Assembly: GCF_021018895.1 (NCBI RefSeq)
Contig: NC_079384.1
Coordinates: 20,119,140-20,183,139, forward strand
From: Seriola aureovittata
Lineage: Eukaryota > Chordata > Actinopteri > Carangiformes > Carangidae
DNA: 64,000 nt
Reading direction: 5' to 3'
A model generated the notes under the pieces. That model was not told where the DNA came from, did not search any database, and saw only the letters and a program-made list of their open reading frames with translations. Made by a program: the position numbers and the translations under genes. This document shows positions 46,373 through 57,437 of this stretch, one piece after another (position 1 is the stretch's first letter; every line of letters starts with the position of its first letter).

Positions 46373-47182
46373 CCAACCTTTTCCAACTCACGGCCACTTG
46401 AAATTCTCAAAAATGATGGATGTGATCTGTTAGACTGAGATAGAAAACAAGTATATGATGCAGTCCGCCTGGCGACAACATTAAAGTTTCTGTGATTGGC
46501 TTATCATAGTGATTGGTCTTAATAAGAGAAAAAAACAATGTTTTAAGCATTTTTAATTCAATTAATTTGAAAACTTTTAAAAACTTTAAACTTAAAGTTT
46601 TCTGTTTTACAAATGATTTGTGGCCCACTTGCAATACCTTTGCCTGTGAACCCTGGCATGTCTATTTGTCTACATGTCAGTCGGAGAAAAGACCTGATGA
46701 TGTCATAGTGACATCATACCAGCAACATACCATAAAACTGACTCCTACGCTATAGTTTCTATGTCTAGACTGAATCTGAACACACAGATTCAGACATGAT
46801 AAAATATATAGATATATTTTTTAACCATTTTAGCAGCTGCCTGTGGAGACAGAGACATTTTACTGACATTTTCTGTCAAAAATAAATCAGTAATTAATTT
46901 ATGATGAAAAGAAATCCAACAATATAGTAACCTGCAAATTCTATGTAGAGTGTTAGAGCTGCAGCAGGTGTGAACACACAACCCAGGCAGAGTGATCCCA
47001 GTGTAAAGTGAGAACTTCATCAATACACCAATCAACCACGTCAGCTACCATCATCATTCACCATTCATTGTGTCTGCAGAGAATGACACTGATTTAATAC
47101 GTCTCAGATCACACACACAGATCGTTTTTCTCTCATCATCATCATCATCATCAGAGATGTGTTGCAGCCGCACACACTCTGA

Positions 47183-47186
<4 letters not shown>

Positions 47187-47221
<35 letters not shown>

Positions 47222-47272
47222 ATTGTGTGTGTGTGTGTGTGTGTGTGAGTGAGTGAGTGAGTGAGTGAATGA
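47187..47272 (+). repeat. (TG)n then (GAGT)n microsatellite
   Basis: TG runs separated by GAGAT, followed by GAGTGAGTGAGTGAGTGA. Confidence 0.95.
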
Positions 47273-47582
47273 GGGTGTTGTTGTGTGCTGCTGTTTGTGT
47301 GTTTATGCTGCTATCACGGGCCATGACTAAGAACTGGACCGGAGAGAGAGTGAGTGAGCATGCAGTAAAGCAGCAGTGTTTGTTGAGTTGGGTAACAGAC
47401 AGATGTGGAGGAACACACACAGAGACGACTTAATACCTGTCCTGTGTTCCTTTGTTTACCTCCTCATGTCGTTTCCATGACGACAAGCTCACACACGTTA
47501 GATCATTTGATACACTCACAGTCTGAATGAAGAGAGGAGCATGAGGCTGCATGATGCTACTGATGACACCGCAAAACCTGTT

Positions 47583-47585
<3 letters not shown>

Positions 47586-47625
<40 letters not shown>
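47586..47625 (+). repeat. (TG)n microsatellite
   Basis: About 40 bp of TG in an ankfn1 intron. Confidence 0.95.
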
Positions 47626-47628
<3 letters not shown>

Positions 47629-48424
47629 CACAGATAAGACACTGAAAATACATTTAGGGCTGAACAATATGCAAAACAATCATTTCAGTGTGAATGGACA
47701 TTTTTCATTTTCGCTAAACAAAATATAAAAGTGATTTTTTTTCTCCTGGTTTCCATCAATCGGACATTTTTAGTTTTATCTGCCTCCACTCTGATACAGT
47801 ACAGGTGAATTAAATTTAGTGTTTGATGTAACAGCATTTAAAAACAATTTAAATGTAAATGTTCACCATGATCTTTGTGCAGAAACAGTTCCCTGTGTGA
47901 CGGGGGTAAAGGACTGTGTTTTAGAACAGACTGCCTCCCTCATCCCTCCTCCCTCCCCTCACTGACTCCCCTCTCATGGATGTCCAGTGTTGGTCCTTTT
48001 ATGGTCACATGTTTCCATCTTTTCGGCCTTGATAAGTTCTTCTCTTGAGCTCTCACATGGATGCTGCAGCATCTCCTTTTGTCTGCTGTAAAAAAACAGA
48101 CTCGGCCTCGGCCCCTGGCGGCTTTCATGGAGCTGAATCTGCAGCTTTGACTCCCCCACAAACTCATTTTTCCTCTAACAAGAGACACGACTCGACATCC
48201 AGCCCACGAGGAAGCTCAGAGGAGGAGGAGGGTCCTCTGTGTCTTCAGTCTGTTTTCTCTCAAACCTCACACAAACATCATGTGTAGAAACCACATCTTA
48301 AACAAAGACGTCTCTATTTCATTTATTCTGGATTTAATCTGGATCTGAGACAGTGGAAATGACAAATGTAAACGTGGCATTGGTCTGACAGGCTCCTGGT
48401 TGTGTGTGTGTGTGTATGTTGTAG

Positions 48425-48619
48425 TCGTGAGCGTGGAGTGTCGGGAGGCCCACCTGAGCTCCCTGGTGGTGGAGGCGGAGCGGCGGGCGGCGGACCTGGC
48501 GGCTCAGGCTCAGAGAGACGGCCTCTCTTTGGAGGCCTGCCACAAGGACAAACAGCTGAGAGCCTGGGAGTGGAGGAGCAAGCTGTACAAACGCATGAAG
48601 ACAGGCTTCCAGCACGCAC
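48425..48619 (+). CDS. ankfn1: ankfn1 exon encoding the helical linker after the ankyrin repeats
   Basis: This is a 195-nt exon in phase 1 to 1 (in-frame if skipped). It encodes FVSVECREAHLSSLVVEAER, then an Ala/Gln-rich stretch and KDKQLRAWEWRSKLYKRMKT, ending GFQHA. The AWEWR-x-LY-RMK segment is the recognisable ANKFN1 landmark just before the FN3 domain. The first half is rich in A, E, R and L and is probably helical. The acceptor is unusual: the tract before TTGTAG is a TG repeat (48399-48418) with little polypyrimidine. The donor is GCAC|GTGAGC. Confidence 0.95.
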
Positions 48620-50556
48620 GTGAGCACGCTCATTCAATCATTTAACCATTCAACCATTCAACCTTTATTTAAACAGAGAAATCACACTGATGTCAGACAG
48701 GGGAGTCCTGAAACCTGGTGACAGCGTGTGAAGCTCAGATAAGATGAACCTTCTGTTATCAGTGGAATTACAGGTGACCTCTGAACTGGACTTTCATTAC
48801 ATATTGACCTCTGCCCCGTTTTTCCTGAAGGTCACATTTACATCTGTTCACATTCACTCATTCAGGCATTAATCAGATGAGGCACAATCCAAACCACAGC
48901 AGGTCAGATTCCAACTGACACCAGACCATTAATGATGTTAGGGGGGTAGAAACTGTCAGAGGAGGAAGGTGCGGAGGGATTAAGGTCTCCAGCTAAGATC
49001 TCTCACTTCACAGTGATGGTAGGATGAGTTCACTGACCGTTGTGAATGACAAAGTTTGTAAAAGGTGTTTCCTTTGACATTTCCAGTGGTGGAGGAGGTT
49101 TCCAGATGGTGGTTTAAATTACTAACTCTCCGGCTCTGCAGATTTTTATTTTCTTTTTTCAGTAATTACAAATAATTTTGGGGATTTCACATTCTTTATT
49201 CATATATTTATTTTGAAGCAGTGATAAATACTCCTATCAGACTGCGAGTGTTTTATTTACCTACATATTTTGGCTCCTGGAGTTTGAACAATCCGATATC
49301 TTTATATTTTTAGCATGTTTAAATTTGACAGGTCCATTTGTTTAAATGTCGTCTCGTTTGCTCTGCCTGGATCAGCTGGACATGAATTGAATGCTGACAC
49401 AGACTGAGTGTGATCACATATAAAAGTGAAGAGAAGCTCCTGTGATGATTTTTCTGCACAGAAGATCATCACTGTAATGAAGTGAGAGATGATTGGGGTT
49501 CTTTGTTATGAGTTCTGCGGCTCAGTGAGACTCACATCAGGAATCTGTGGCCTTATCACATTATCATCATTATACCTGATGAAACCTGCTGCTGCACTTT
49601 GTTAGATTTCATTGCACTGTTTTAATTTCACATCTCCATCCTCACTCACTTCATCTCAGAATAATATGATATACTTTAGAGACTCAAGTCTCTGGTTGGA
49701 TTTAGTGACTTAACAGTGGTCTATTCATTCATTTAGAAGGAAGCAGAAATAAAACAACAAAATAAGAAAAAAAATGCAAGTCAGAAGTCCTGTAACTAGA
49801 AACACAAAACGAAATGTCTTTCCTTCATTAGTTTAATCATTCAGTGAGCAGCACCTGAGGCCACAGCCTCTGTTTGTCACTGCTGGCATTTATTGTAACA
49901 CACAGATGCAAATAGAGACACAACACAGCCACAAAGAGACACAACACAGCCACAAAGAGACACAACACAGCCACAAAGAGACACAACACAGCCACAAAGA
50001 GACACAACACAACCACAACTGGACACAACACAGCCACAAAGAGACACAACACAACCACAACTGGACACAACACAGCCACAAAGAGATACAACACAACCAC
50101 AAAGAGACACAACACAACCACAACTGGACACAACACAGCCACAAAGAGATACAACACAGCCACAAAGAGACTCAAAATGACTAAATACAAATGGGGGGGG
50201 GGGCAGGGGCCCATTGTCTGATAATCTCATAAGGTGGAGGAGGAGGAGGGATTATGGGAAATCAAGCCGCGATTCAACATTTTCCTTCCCCCTCCTCAGG
50301 ATTAAGACCCATCACTTGGTTTAGTGCCTCTCCTCTCAGCAGAGCGTTTCATTCAGTGGCTGCTGGAGGTGAAACGACTCAGAGGTTTCCCAAGTGAAGG
50401 TTAAAGACCTCAGATCAACTGATCACCTTTGTTTGACTCATTACCAAAGAATAACCAGTAACCAGAGTGGCAGGTGAAGCAAAGAGCGCCACTTACAGGA
50501 ACTCACTATCTAAAGATGATAAGACACCTTCTCATTTTGTTGATGCCCCTGCTCAG
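48620..50556 (+). other. ankfn1: ankfn1 intron containing a 21-bp minisatellite
   Basis: The 1.9-kb intron is mostly unique-looking sequence up to 49900, then holds the 21-bp tandem array (49915-50172) followed by a G run and the GGGGCCCATTGT tail. Nothing coding is seen. Confidence 0.7.
49915..50172 (+). repeat. 21-bp minisatellite, about 12 copies
   Basis: The unit is ACACAACACAGCCACAAAGA plus G. A variant with CACAACTGG in place of CACAAAGAG alternates in the middle. It is followed by a G-run and GGGGCCCATTGTCTGATAAT. The frames stay open on both strands only because the unit length is a multiple of three. Confidence 0.95.
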
Positions 50557-50670
50557 GTGCCCCAGAGGCCCCATCTATGGTTCGTCTGAGCGTGAGCAGT
50601 AGCACCACGCTGACCATCACCTTTCAAGAGCCACAGTGTCTCAACTCAACTGTGGTCACCAAATACAAAG
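50557..50670 (+). CDS. ankfn1: ankfn1 exon: first part of the FN3 domain
   Basis: This is a 114-nt exon in phase 1 to 1, with acceptor CCCCTGCTCAG|GT and donor ACAAAG|GTGAGC. It encodes R-APEAPSMVRLSVSSSTTL, then TITFQEPQCLNSTVVTKYK. It has the FN3 opening (a P-x-x-P-type start followed by A, B and C strands). The intron begins with a long (CA)n run at 50676, five bases after the exon-intron junction. Skipping this exon would keep the frame but destroy the FN3 fold. Confidence 0.96.
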
Positions 50671-50675
50671 GTGAG

Positions 50676-50687
50676 CACACACACACA

Positions 50688-50740
<53 letters not shown>
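50676..50740 (+). repeat. (CA)n next to an ankfn1 donor
   Basis: Sixty-five bp of CA with a single T interruption, starting five bases into the intron. Confidence 0.98.
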
Positions 50741-50742
<2 letters not shown>

Positions 50743-50869
50743 TGACATCATACAATAGATTAAATGTACTAAGATTGAAAATATAAAAATAAAATCAACT
50801 GAGACATATGAAGATTTTTCATATGAAACTGTTGCTGCCACAGTGGAGGTCATTAATAGAAACATCGGC

Positions 50870-51064
50870 TCACCCATACGCAAATATAATATATGTTCAT
50901 ATATTATATTATATTATTATATATACATGTATGTAAAAAATTATATATGAAACCTGTTAGAAATTGGAACAATTTCATATATTGACACATATACATGTAT
51001 ATGCATTATGTATATATGCTTATATTGTAGACATATGTTAGATAAATATATCCATCTGAAAGCC

Positions 51065-51116
<52 letters not shown>

Positions 51117-51490
51117 TATGTTGATATTATTATAAGTAGACTCCAAAAAAGACACTTTCCCAGAATGTGAAGTTAGACATGTTTAAAATTAATAAGAAAT
51201 TTATAAGAAAAATATATGAGCGTATAGAATTTTTATATACATGTTGTTTTTAATGAACTTGCATAAATAGATACAATATATAACATAAATTTACATAGAG
51301 TGTTCTACATAAAATTTCATCACATCATGATATTTGTAATATATGTACATTGTCATATTTTACTATGGGTATTTCATATATGTTATGAACTTATATCTTC
51401 ATATATCCAGAGGATGTATATATGTGATAATGACATATCACCTTATAGGTGACATATATGGCAACTATTACATTTCTGTATGGGCAGGTA
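50870..51490 (+). repeat. Family C repeat copy in an ankfn1 intron
   Basis: This is AT-rich dispersed sequence with GAAACCTGTTAGAAATTGGA near 50948, GCTTATATTGTAGACATATG near 51019, a (TA)n run, and CATATATCCAGAGGATGTAT near 51401. It shares these landmarks with copies at 4100-4575 and 59880-62372. Confidence 0.75.
51067..51112. repeat. (TA)n microsatellite
   Basis: About 45 bp of TA inside the family C repeat copy. Confidence 0.95.
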
Positions 51491-51671
51491 GACTGCTGGT
51501 TCACAGGTGTGTGTTTCACAACAGACAGAAAGACACAGAGACAATTACAGACGCCTCGAGGACACAAGCTGAGCAGTGAGAAGGTTGATTTCCTCGTCTG
51601 AGGAGGAACTATTGATTTGTAATCAAAAGAGAAGCTGGACGTTCACTGTTGATGCATTGTGGGTACTTAAC

Positions 51672-51675
<4 letters not shown>

Positions 51676-51720
<45 letters not shown>
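51676..51720 (+). repeat. (TG)n touching an ankfn1 acceptor
   Basis: Forty-five bp of TG followed at once by the AG of the acceptor. Confidence 0.98.
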
Positions 51721-51722
<2 letters not shown>

Positions 51723-51820
51723 CGGAGTGGAGCTGCCTGAAGGATTTCTCTCTGCTCGCTGGAGAGATGGTGTTGGATAATCTGCAGACCCTCAAATGCA
51801 CCATCAGTGGCCTCACCACG
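51723..51820 (+). CDS. ankfn1: ankfn1 exon: middle of the FN3 domain
   Basis: This is a 98-nt exon in phase 1 to 0. It encodes AEWSCLKDFSLLAGEMVLDN, then LQTLKCTISGLTT. The EWS...F..L motif and the T-I-x-G-L turn fit the C' to E strands of an FN3 domain and match ANKFN1. The acceptor is remarkable: a 45-bp (TG)n run (51676-51720) lies directly against the AG, with no ordinary polypyrimidine tract. The donor is ACCACG|GTAACG, weaker than the others. Skipping would shift the frame. A dispersed repeat starts only about 75 bp downstream. Confidence 0.95.
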
Positions 51821-51889
51821 GTAACGACTGCATCCGTCCTCCTCTGTCTCTCTGTCTCTGCTCAGACTGAAAAAGTCTTCTTACCACAG

Positions 51890-52420
51890 GCTGTAAATAA
51901 AGATGGACGTAGCCTCTGTGGCGACACCCACAGGTTTCTGAAGCTCCGTCAACGCCATCTTGGCAGTACCTGACTCCACCCCTAACTCCCAGCTTGTCCA
52001 AAAATGGTCAAAGAGGAGGGGCAGGTGTGGGGCCGGTTTAATAACTAAGCTAACAAGACAAGAATGGTGAGCACAGACAGATACCTGCTAATTAATGATA
52101 ATGTATAAATACTATAAAATTTTACTGGCTCAATTAGCTGAGGTGACGCTGAGCAGACAGCTAGCTAACTGTGACGGCATCCACCTGTCACTCAAAGAGG
52201 CCACACCCTCAATTATGCATAACTTTAAGCCTTAATAAAATGTAAACAGGTGAGTTACAATTGTCATGAAGGAGGAAATTAGTCATAGAGACCAGAACTG
52301 TTTTTTGTACCAGGCTGTAAAAATGTTTATTTCTGCTGTAAAGTTGGACATTTTAACATGTGAGTCTATGGGGAGTGACTCACTTGTATTTCACCGAGTT
52401 CTATCTCTGTGTGAGTGAGT
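51890..52420 (-). repeat. Dispersed fish repeat
   Basis: Contains TAAATAAAGATGGACGTAGC at one end and ACCAGGCTGTAAAAATGTTT, then TTAACATGTGAGTCTATGGG at the other. These phrases belong to a dispersed repeat I remember from fish genomes. It is noncoding. It starts only about 70 bp after the donor of exon 51723-51820. Confidence 0.65.
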
Positions 52421-52980
52421 TTTAATCCTGGTTTACAGGAGTGTGGATAGGATGATTTGTGATTGGCTCTCCCACTGACAGCAGCTGACAGGACACTTCC
52501 TCGTGTCCTGATGTGTGATCCTGTCTTTCCTGATTCTTTGTGACTTTGCCGTGTGTTTGTTGAGTGGCATCAATGACATTTGAAGAGTGTGCAGTGTGGT
52601 GGAGGCTGTCAAGCATTATGTATTCTGCTCATCACTGTCTGCCACATAACTGTGGTGCATCTGCTGTTTGCCATTTAGAGCAGCATGCAGTGTTCAGACA
52701 CTTCCACATCAACAGCATGTAGAGAAGAAAATGCTGGCTGCCTGAAAGGGCGAAGCACACTGTGGGCCTATAAGTAGTCGAGCCAATACATGGACTTCAG
52801 CCCTGAGCCAGAATCAACTTCTCAAACTTCATTGTGAACAGTGCTGATTTACATACTGTATTCATTATGCAACAGTCACTGAGACAGATTTAAAGACCAC
52901 TGTCAGGGAAGGATCACTAAACAGGCCAGAGCCTCTGTTTGAAGTGAGTCAGTCAGACTCAATCAAAGACACATAAACTG

Positions 52981-53290
52981 ACCACAAAGAGACACAAAAG
53001 AGATGAAAATGGCTACACAGAATGATGAAACGACGACAAAAAGGACAACCACAAATAGACAAAAAACAACCACAAAGAGAATTAAAACAATCACAAAGAG
53101 ACTCGCACCAATCACAGAGACTTAAAACAATTACAAAGAGACTTAAAATAACCACAAAGATACTCACACTAACCACAAAACCACTAACAACAACCACAAA
53201 GAGACACTCTTTCAGTCTGGGAGTCTTGCTCTATAGGAGGTATTGTGGAGCCTTTCACGTATTTGCCCAGGGGCCCATTGTGTCATGATC
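52981..53290 (+). repeat. Diverged relative of the 21-bp minisatellite
   Basis: Repeated CCACAAAGAGACACAAAA-like units (52981-53208) are more diverged than those at 49.9 kb, and end with AGGGGCCCATTGTGTCATGA. The shared tail shows both arrays belong to one dispersed family. Confidence 0.8.
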
Positions 53291-53931
53291 CATCCATGAG
53301 CTCAGGGCTTGGTCGAGGTCCCAGTCTAGGCCTCAAACTAAAGATTGTATTTATTTTATACAATGAACCTTTTAAACTTTTATATACTTGACAATATACA
53401 ATGTGTGTAGCAGCAGCTTCTTCGATCAGGATAAGATCAATAAAGTTTTCATCAGATGAAAGCATGCACAGAGCCAAAGCAGCTTCATTTACGTGGTCCA
53501 AACTGTGGTCATGATATGAAACAGGCTGCAGACTGATGACAAACCAGCCTCTCAAGGCTTTGAGTGTTACTGCAGCAGAATAAAACAGTTTAACAGTTTG
53601 TGTTGATATGCCTCTTGTGTGTCTCCAGAGTGTATTTCAGACCCACACCTTGTTTCATAAGTCTTCCAGCAGTTTGAATAAGCAGTCGATTTACTGTTGT
53701 GTAAAAACCAGAATAGAAATCTGACGAGGTGAGACCTTGAACTTTTCTGTCTACATACTTTGGGTATTACACTGTAAGTGTACAGAGCTTTTAACAGTTT
53801 TGGTTTCATAAGTTTGAGTTCTTTCATCAACTGACTGATGCTGAAGTTTCTCCTGTAAATACAACTTCATTAAACCAATTAATACATGTCATCAGGATAG
53901 AAGAGACAAAGATCTGAAACACTGCAGAAAT

Positions 53932-56900
53932 ATTTAAAGCTCCATATTTTCCTCTTCTTCTGTGTTTCATTGGAAGCGTTGATCCAGTGGACTTCCGGTT
54001 GTAATGTAGGGACATGTCGAACAAGAGAGGGCTCCCAGGCTACTTTCTGTTGTGTTCTAGTTTAACAAAGCTTTTTCTTTGAATCATCGACCTAATGGTT
54101 CCAGCTAGATTAAATTTTGACTTTTACGTGCAAAATAAATAATTCCAAGAGTAACAAAGAAGAAGAAGCTATGACAACTGCACTTACTTCCATCGACCAA
54201 TTGTCCAAAACAGAGGACCACACTAAGCACTAAGGGAGGATGTTTCTTTCCTGATCCAAGAATCCATTAAAGCACTCCAGGCCTCACTGGACTCCCTACA
54301 GACAACAGTGAACTCTTTTCAGAACCAACTCACCTATATGGAATCTGTAGCAGGTGAAAACTTTGAACATCTATCAGTAGCGGAGTTCACCATCAGAACA
54401 CTCCAAACCCAAAACCAGTCCCTTTCAGACCAGTTTGGTGACCTCGAAAATCGATCGCAGAGAGCCAATCTTTGTGTATTGAATATTCCTGAAGGCAGCA
54501 AAAACAGTAAAGACCTGATTAAGTTCATGTCAGAGATGTTGATACAGGTGAGAAGTTTTATGGCCAGAGGATTGGTAAAGAATAGGAACGCGTGCTTCTG
54601 CCTTGGACTCAGCTTGAAGACGGTAACATTAAACTATCTGAACTGACTTGAAAATGTGTTTGTTCAACCATCTCTGACTTTATTCTGTCAGCACCTTTTG
54701 GACTCTAGGCATGACCACTCTTGCTGACATTATCGCCAATCTAATTTATAAACACTAGCCTACCCATTTTACAAATATAGTCTATTTGTTGCTGCCATAT
54801 ATGTTTTCACACATATGGTATATTGGCTGTACAGTCATTTCGCAGATGTAGTGCTCAACTGTCGCCTTTGTACTCAGTACTATTATTTATACCTGAGTGT
54901 TATAAGCTTTCAGTATACATTAGGCCACTGGGAGCCTTCTTGGGTAAGTGAGGATGTACTACCAGAAGTTTATGGAAATAGTATCCAGCCTGCAGCTTCC
55001 CTCAGTGAGAGGTACAAGTATAGGCCTAGTATTAGTTCCACTTGTGTTCGGGATGTGGGATAGGTATATGGGAAGGGACACCTCTAGAACTTTGCTGCTC
55101 GTATTTTCCTTTGTTCTTTTGAGAGAGATTATTCATGAAGCCGTGCCCTTAGTTACAACCATTTTGCTTCTTTATTTTTACTCTCACCATTATTATATTC
55201 ATTTTGGTTCAACATTATAGGGAGTATTAATGCAGTAAAAGGTGATGTTCAATTCATCAGCGGGAATGTAAAAACTAAACGGGCCTGTAAAGAGAGCTAG
55301 GGTATTTCATCATCTTAAATATTTAAAATCTATATTGCATTTCTCCAAGAAACTCACCTGTTGGTGAAAGATCAAGTCAGACTTAGAAAACCTGCAACCA
55401 GCATCACCTTGGATCCGCAGGATCGATTTGTTGTTTGGGCTCCTTTTTGTTTTGGTCAGTGTTTATGCCCCTAATTGGGACGATGATAAATCATAAAGAA
55501 TATTATTTATTTATATATTATTTATATACCAGAGTTAAACTCACAGCAACTTAATCTCGGCGTGACCTAAACTGTGTAATAAATCCAATATTGGACCATT
55601 CTAATCCTAAATCTACAACTTCTTCAAAAATGGCAGAGTCGCTTTCAGCTTTTATGGATCAAGTAGGGGGTGTAGACCCCTGGCGTTCTTTATTTCCACA
55701 AAGCTAATCCTTCTCCTTCTTTTCTCCAGTACACCATTCATATAGTAGACTATTTCTTTATTGATAGAACTCTTCTTCCCTGTGTCACAAGAACTGAATC
55801 TCTAACTATAATCGAATCAGATCATGCCCCTGTGTTGCTAGATCTTACATTCCCTCCTCAGTTGGAACGCCCTCCTTGGAAACTAAGCAAAACTTTACTG
55901 GCTGAAAATGCCTTTTGTGAATTAATATGCAAGAAAATTGATGACTTAATAGAATTTAACAAAAAAGTTTATATTTCCTCTTCACTCCTCTGGGAAACAT
56001 TAAAAGTTGTAATCAGGGGTGAAATCAAGTCATACTCAGAGAGACTTAAACAAAAACAGCTCATTAAATCAATAACCACAGTGGATGCTCAATACTCTAC
56101 CTCCCCCTCTCCAGAACTCTATAAAAGGAAGCTAGATCTCCAAACTCAGTACAACTTGTTATCAACTGATAAGACAGAATGAATTTTGTTAAAGTCACAT
56201 GGTTATGTCTACGAATACGGCGAAAAAGCTGGTCGTCTTATGGCACACCATCTTAAGGTCTGATCAGTTCCTCAACAAATCCCAGAAATAACGAAACCAA
56301 ATGGTGAACTTACTATTGATCCAGGGTAAATCAGTGAAACATTTGCTGCGTATTACTCAAACCGATATACTTCAGAAATAACAAACGACAGAACTGACAT
56401 GGAACATTTCTTCATCAATCTACAGGCACCTTCTAGAAATTTGGTACATTCTCTAGGTACAAACTTAACTTTAGTAAAAGTGAATGTTACCCTGTTAACA
56501 AGCTCTTCAAATACAGGATATTGCTTTACCATTCCAAATGTGTAGGAATGGCTTCAAATACTTGGGCCTCAATATTACAAGAGATATGCAGAGTCTTTTT
56601 CAGGAAAACTTCTCTCCTCTCTTTGAGGAAGTTAAAATGTATTTAAAGAAATGGAAAACACTTCACCTGTCCCTAGCAGGAAGGGTGAACTGTATTAAAA
56701 TGAATGTGCTCCCCGTATTCCTGTATTTGTTTCAACATATCCCATCCTTCCTTATTCTTACTTCAAATCTATCGGCAAAGCTTTCTCTACATTCATATGG
56801 AATGGCTTAGCTCTACCAAATCATTGCTACTATTATTGGGCTGCAAATATAAAAAAGATCATTCATTGTCTTCATACTCCCGATACAAACCGGTGCCACT

Positions 56901-57236
56901 TAAAAGCCGTATCTTGTATTTCAACATACCTTTCACTTCCTGTCTTCCCCTTTCTATCTCACACTTACACTTTTGTTACTAACAATCCAGTCGTCACAGT
57001 TGGATGGTGGGTCCAGGTGGGTCATGGCTTAGATAGGTGACTGCTTTGTTGTGACATCACAAAGTTCCAGAAGTCCTGACGGCTGGTTTTAAGGCTCAGT
57101 GTCTGAATACAGGCTGTGTGCATTTCTCTGTGGACTGAGGCTTTGATACTTTCACAGTATTAATATAGAACCTAGACCTGATGTATAATCAAACAACACA
57201 TGGACATCTACCTTTATACAATATGGACCTTTAAGA
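53932..57236 (+). repeat. Family A repeat copy split by an L1-like LINE
   Basis: The left piece (53932-53987, CATATTTTCCTCTTCTTCTG to GATCCA) and the right piece (56998-57236, GTTGGATGGTGGGTCCAGGT to TATGGACCTTTAAG) match the two ends of the 14.3-kb copy. The middle of the repeat, including the hairpin, is missing, and the LINE occupies the gap. Confidence 0.75.
53988..56996 (+). pseudogene. L1-like LINE, two ORFs decayed, reverse transcriptase core missing
   Basis: ORF1-like sequence (about 54160-54640) has a helical part, then SDQFGDLENRSQRANLCVLN and IPEGSKN, typical of L1 ORF1 RNA-binding proteins. ORF2-like sequence starts near 55225. Its endonuclease part has AFLQETHL at 55337-55360. 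The linker region (55832-56180) reads PPWKLSKTLLAENAFCELIC. A C-terminal reverse transcriptase/thumb piece is at about 56540-56760 (NGFKYLGLNITRDMQSLFQE, then KKWKTLHLSLAGRVNCIKMN). The catalytic motifs between the linker and the thumb are absent, consistent with a deletion near 56440-56535. Many stops are present and no poly(A) tail is seen. Confidence 0.88.
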
Positions 57237-57346
57237 AAATCTACTTCCCTGCTTTTATTTTGCATCAATCAGTTTCTCTCTTCGTCTTCTCAGTAAAAAA
57301 CCTCTGAAATGGTGTGTTTTATTAATATTATCTTTTTACATTTCAG

Positions 57347-57437
57347 GGTCGGCTCTACTTCGTTCGAGTGTCGGCCTATAACATGAAGGGCTGGGGTCCA
57401 CCCGCCTCCTCCCTCCCTCCATCTGCTGCTCCTTCCA
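57347..57437 (+). CDS. ankfn1: ankfn1 exon: end of the FN3 domain
   Basis: This is a 91-nt exon in phase 0 to 1, with acceptor CTTTTTACATTTCAG|GG and donor CTTCCA|GTGAGT. It encodes GRLYFVRVSAYNMKGWGPPA, then SSLPPSAAPS. The Y-F-V-R-V-x-A-x-N-x-x-G-x-G pattern is the classic F and G strand signature of FN3 domains, and the NMKGWGP motif is characteristic of ANKFN1. Together with the two previous exons it completes one FN3 domain. The upstream intron holds an L1-like element that ends about 350 bp before this exon. Confidence 0.97.

Larger units (their letters stand above)
42997..48424 (+). other. ankfn1: ankfn1 intron: microsatellites, SINE pieces and possible conserved noncoding blocks
   Basis: The 5.4-kb intron has long TG runs (43628-43682, 43944-44007, 44338-44443, 47187-47247, 47586-47625). 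It also has a repeat containing the TTTATATAGCACCTTTCAAA motif near 44765, a SINE tail (45000-45115) and a SINE-like head (46295-46372). Two low-repeat, GC-balanced blocks with homeodomain-type TAATT cores lie at 44010-44240 and 45300-45560. A pyrimidine- and purine-rich region (47930-48240) shows no open exon. Confidence 0.65.
50671..51722 (+). other. ankfn1: ankfn1 intron bracketed by (CA)n and (TG)n
   Basis: The 1,052-bp intron opens GTGAG then (CA)n to 50740 with one T interruption, and closes with (TG)n 51676-51720 directly followed by AG. Between them lies an AT-rich family C repeat copy (about 50870-51490), with a (TA)n run at 51067-51112. The two ends are complementary in RNA and could pair, bringing the splice sites together. 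Confidence 0.85.
51821..57346 (+). other. ankfn1: ankfn1 intron with nested mobile elements
   Basis: The 5.5-kb intron holds a dispersed repeat (51890-52420), a diverged CCACAAAGAGA tandem array (52981-53210), and an L1-like LINE (53988-56996) lying between the two halves of a family A repeat. I see no extra exon. Confidence 0.75.

Noticed and set aside
49837..50230. Repetitive cysteine-rich and HSHKETQ-type proteins on both strands
   Set aside because: Open frames of the 21-bp minisatellite, whose unit length is a multiple of three.
54308..56810. Active LINE
   Set aside because: Multiple stops and frameshifts, and the RT catalytic segment is missing.
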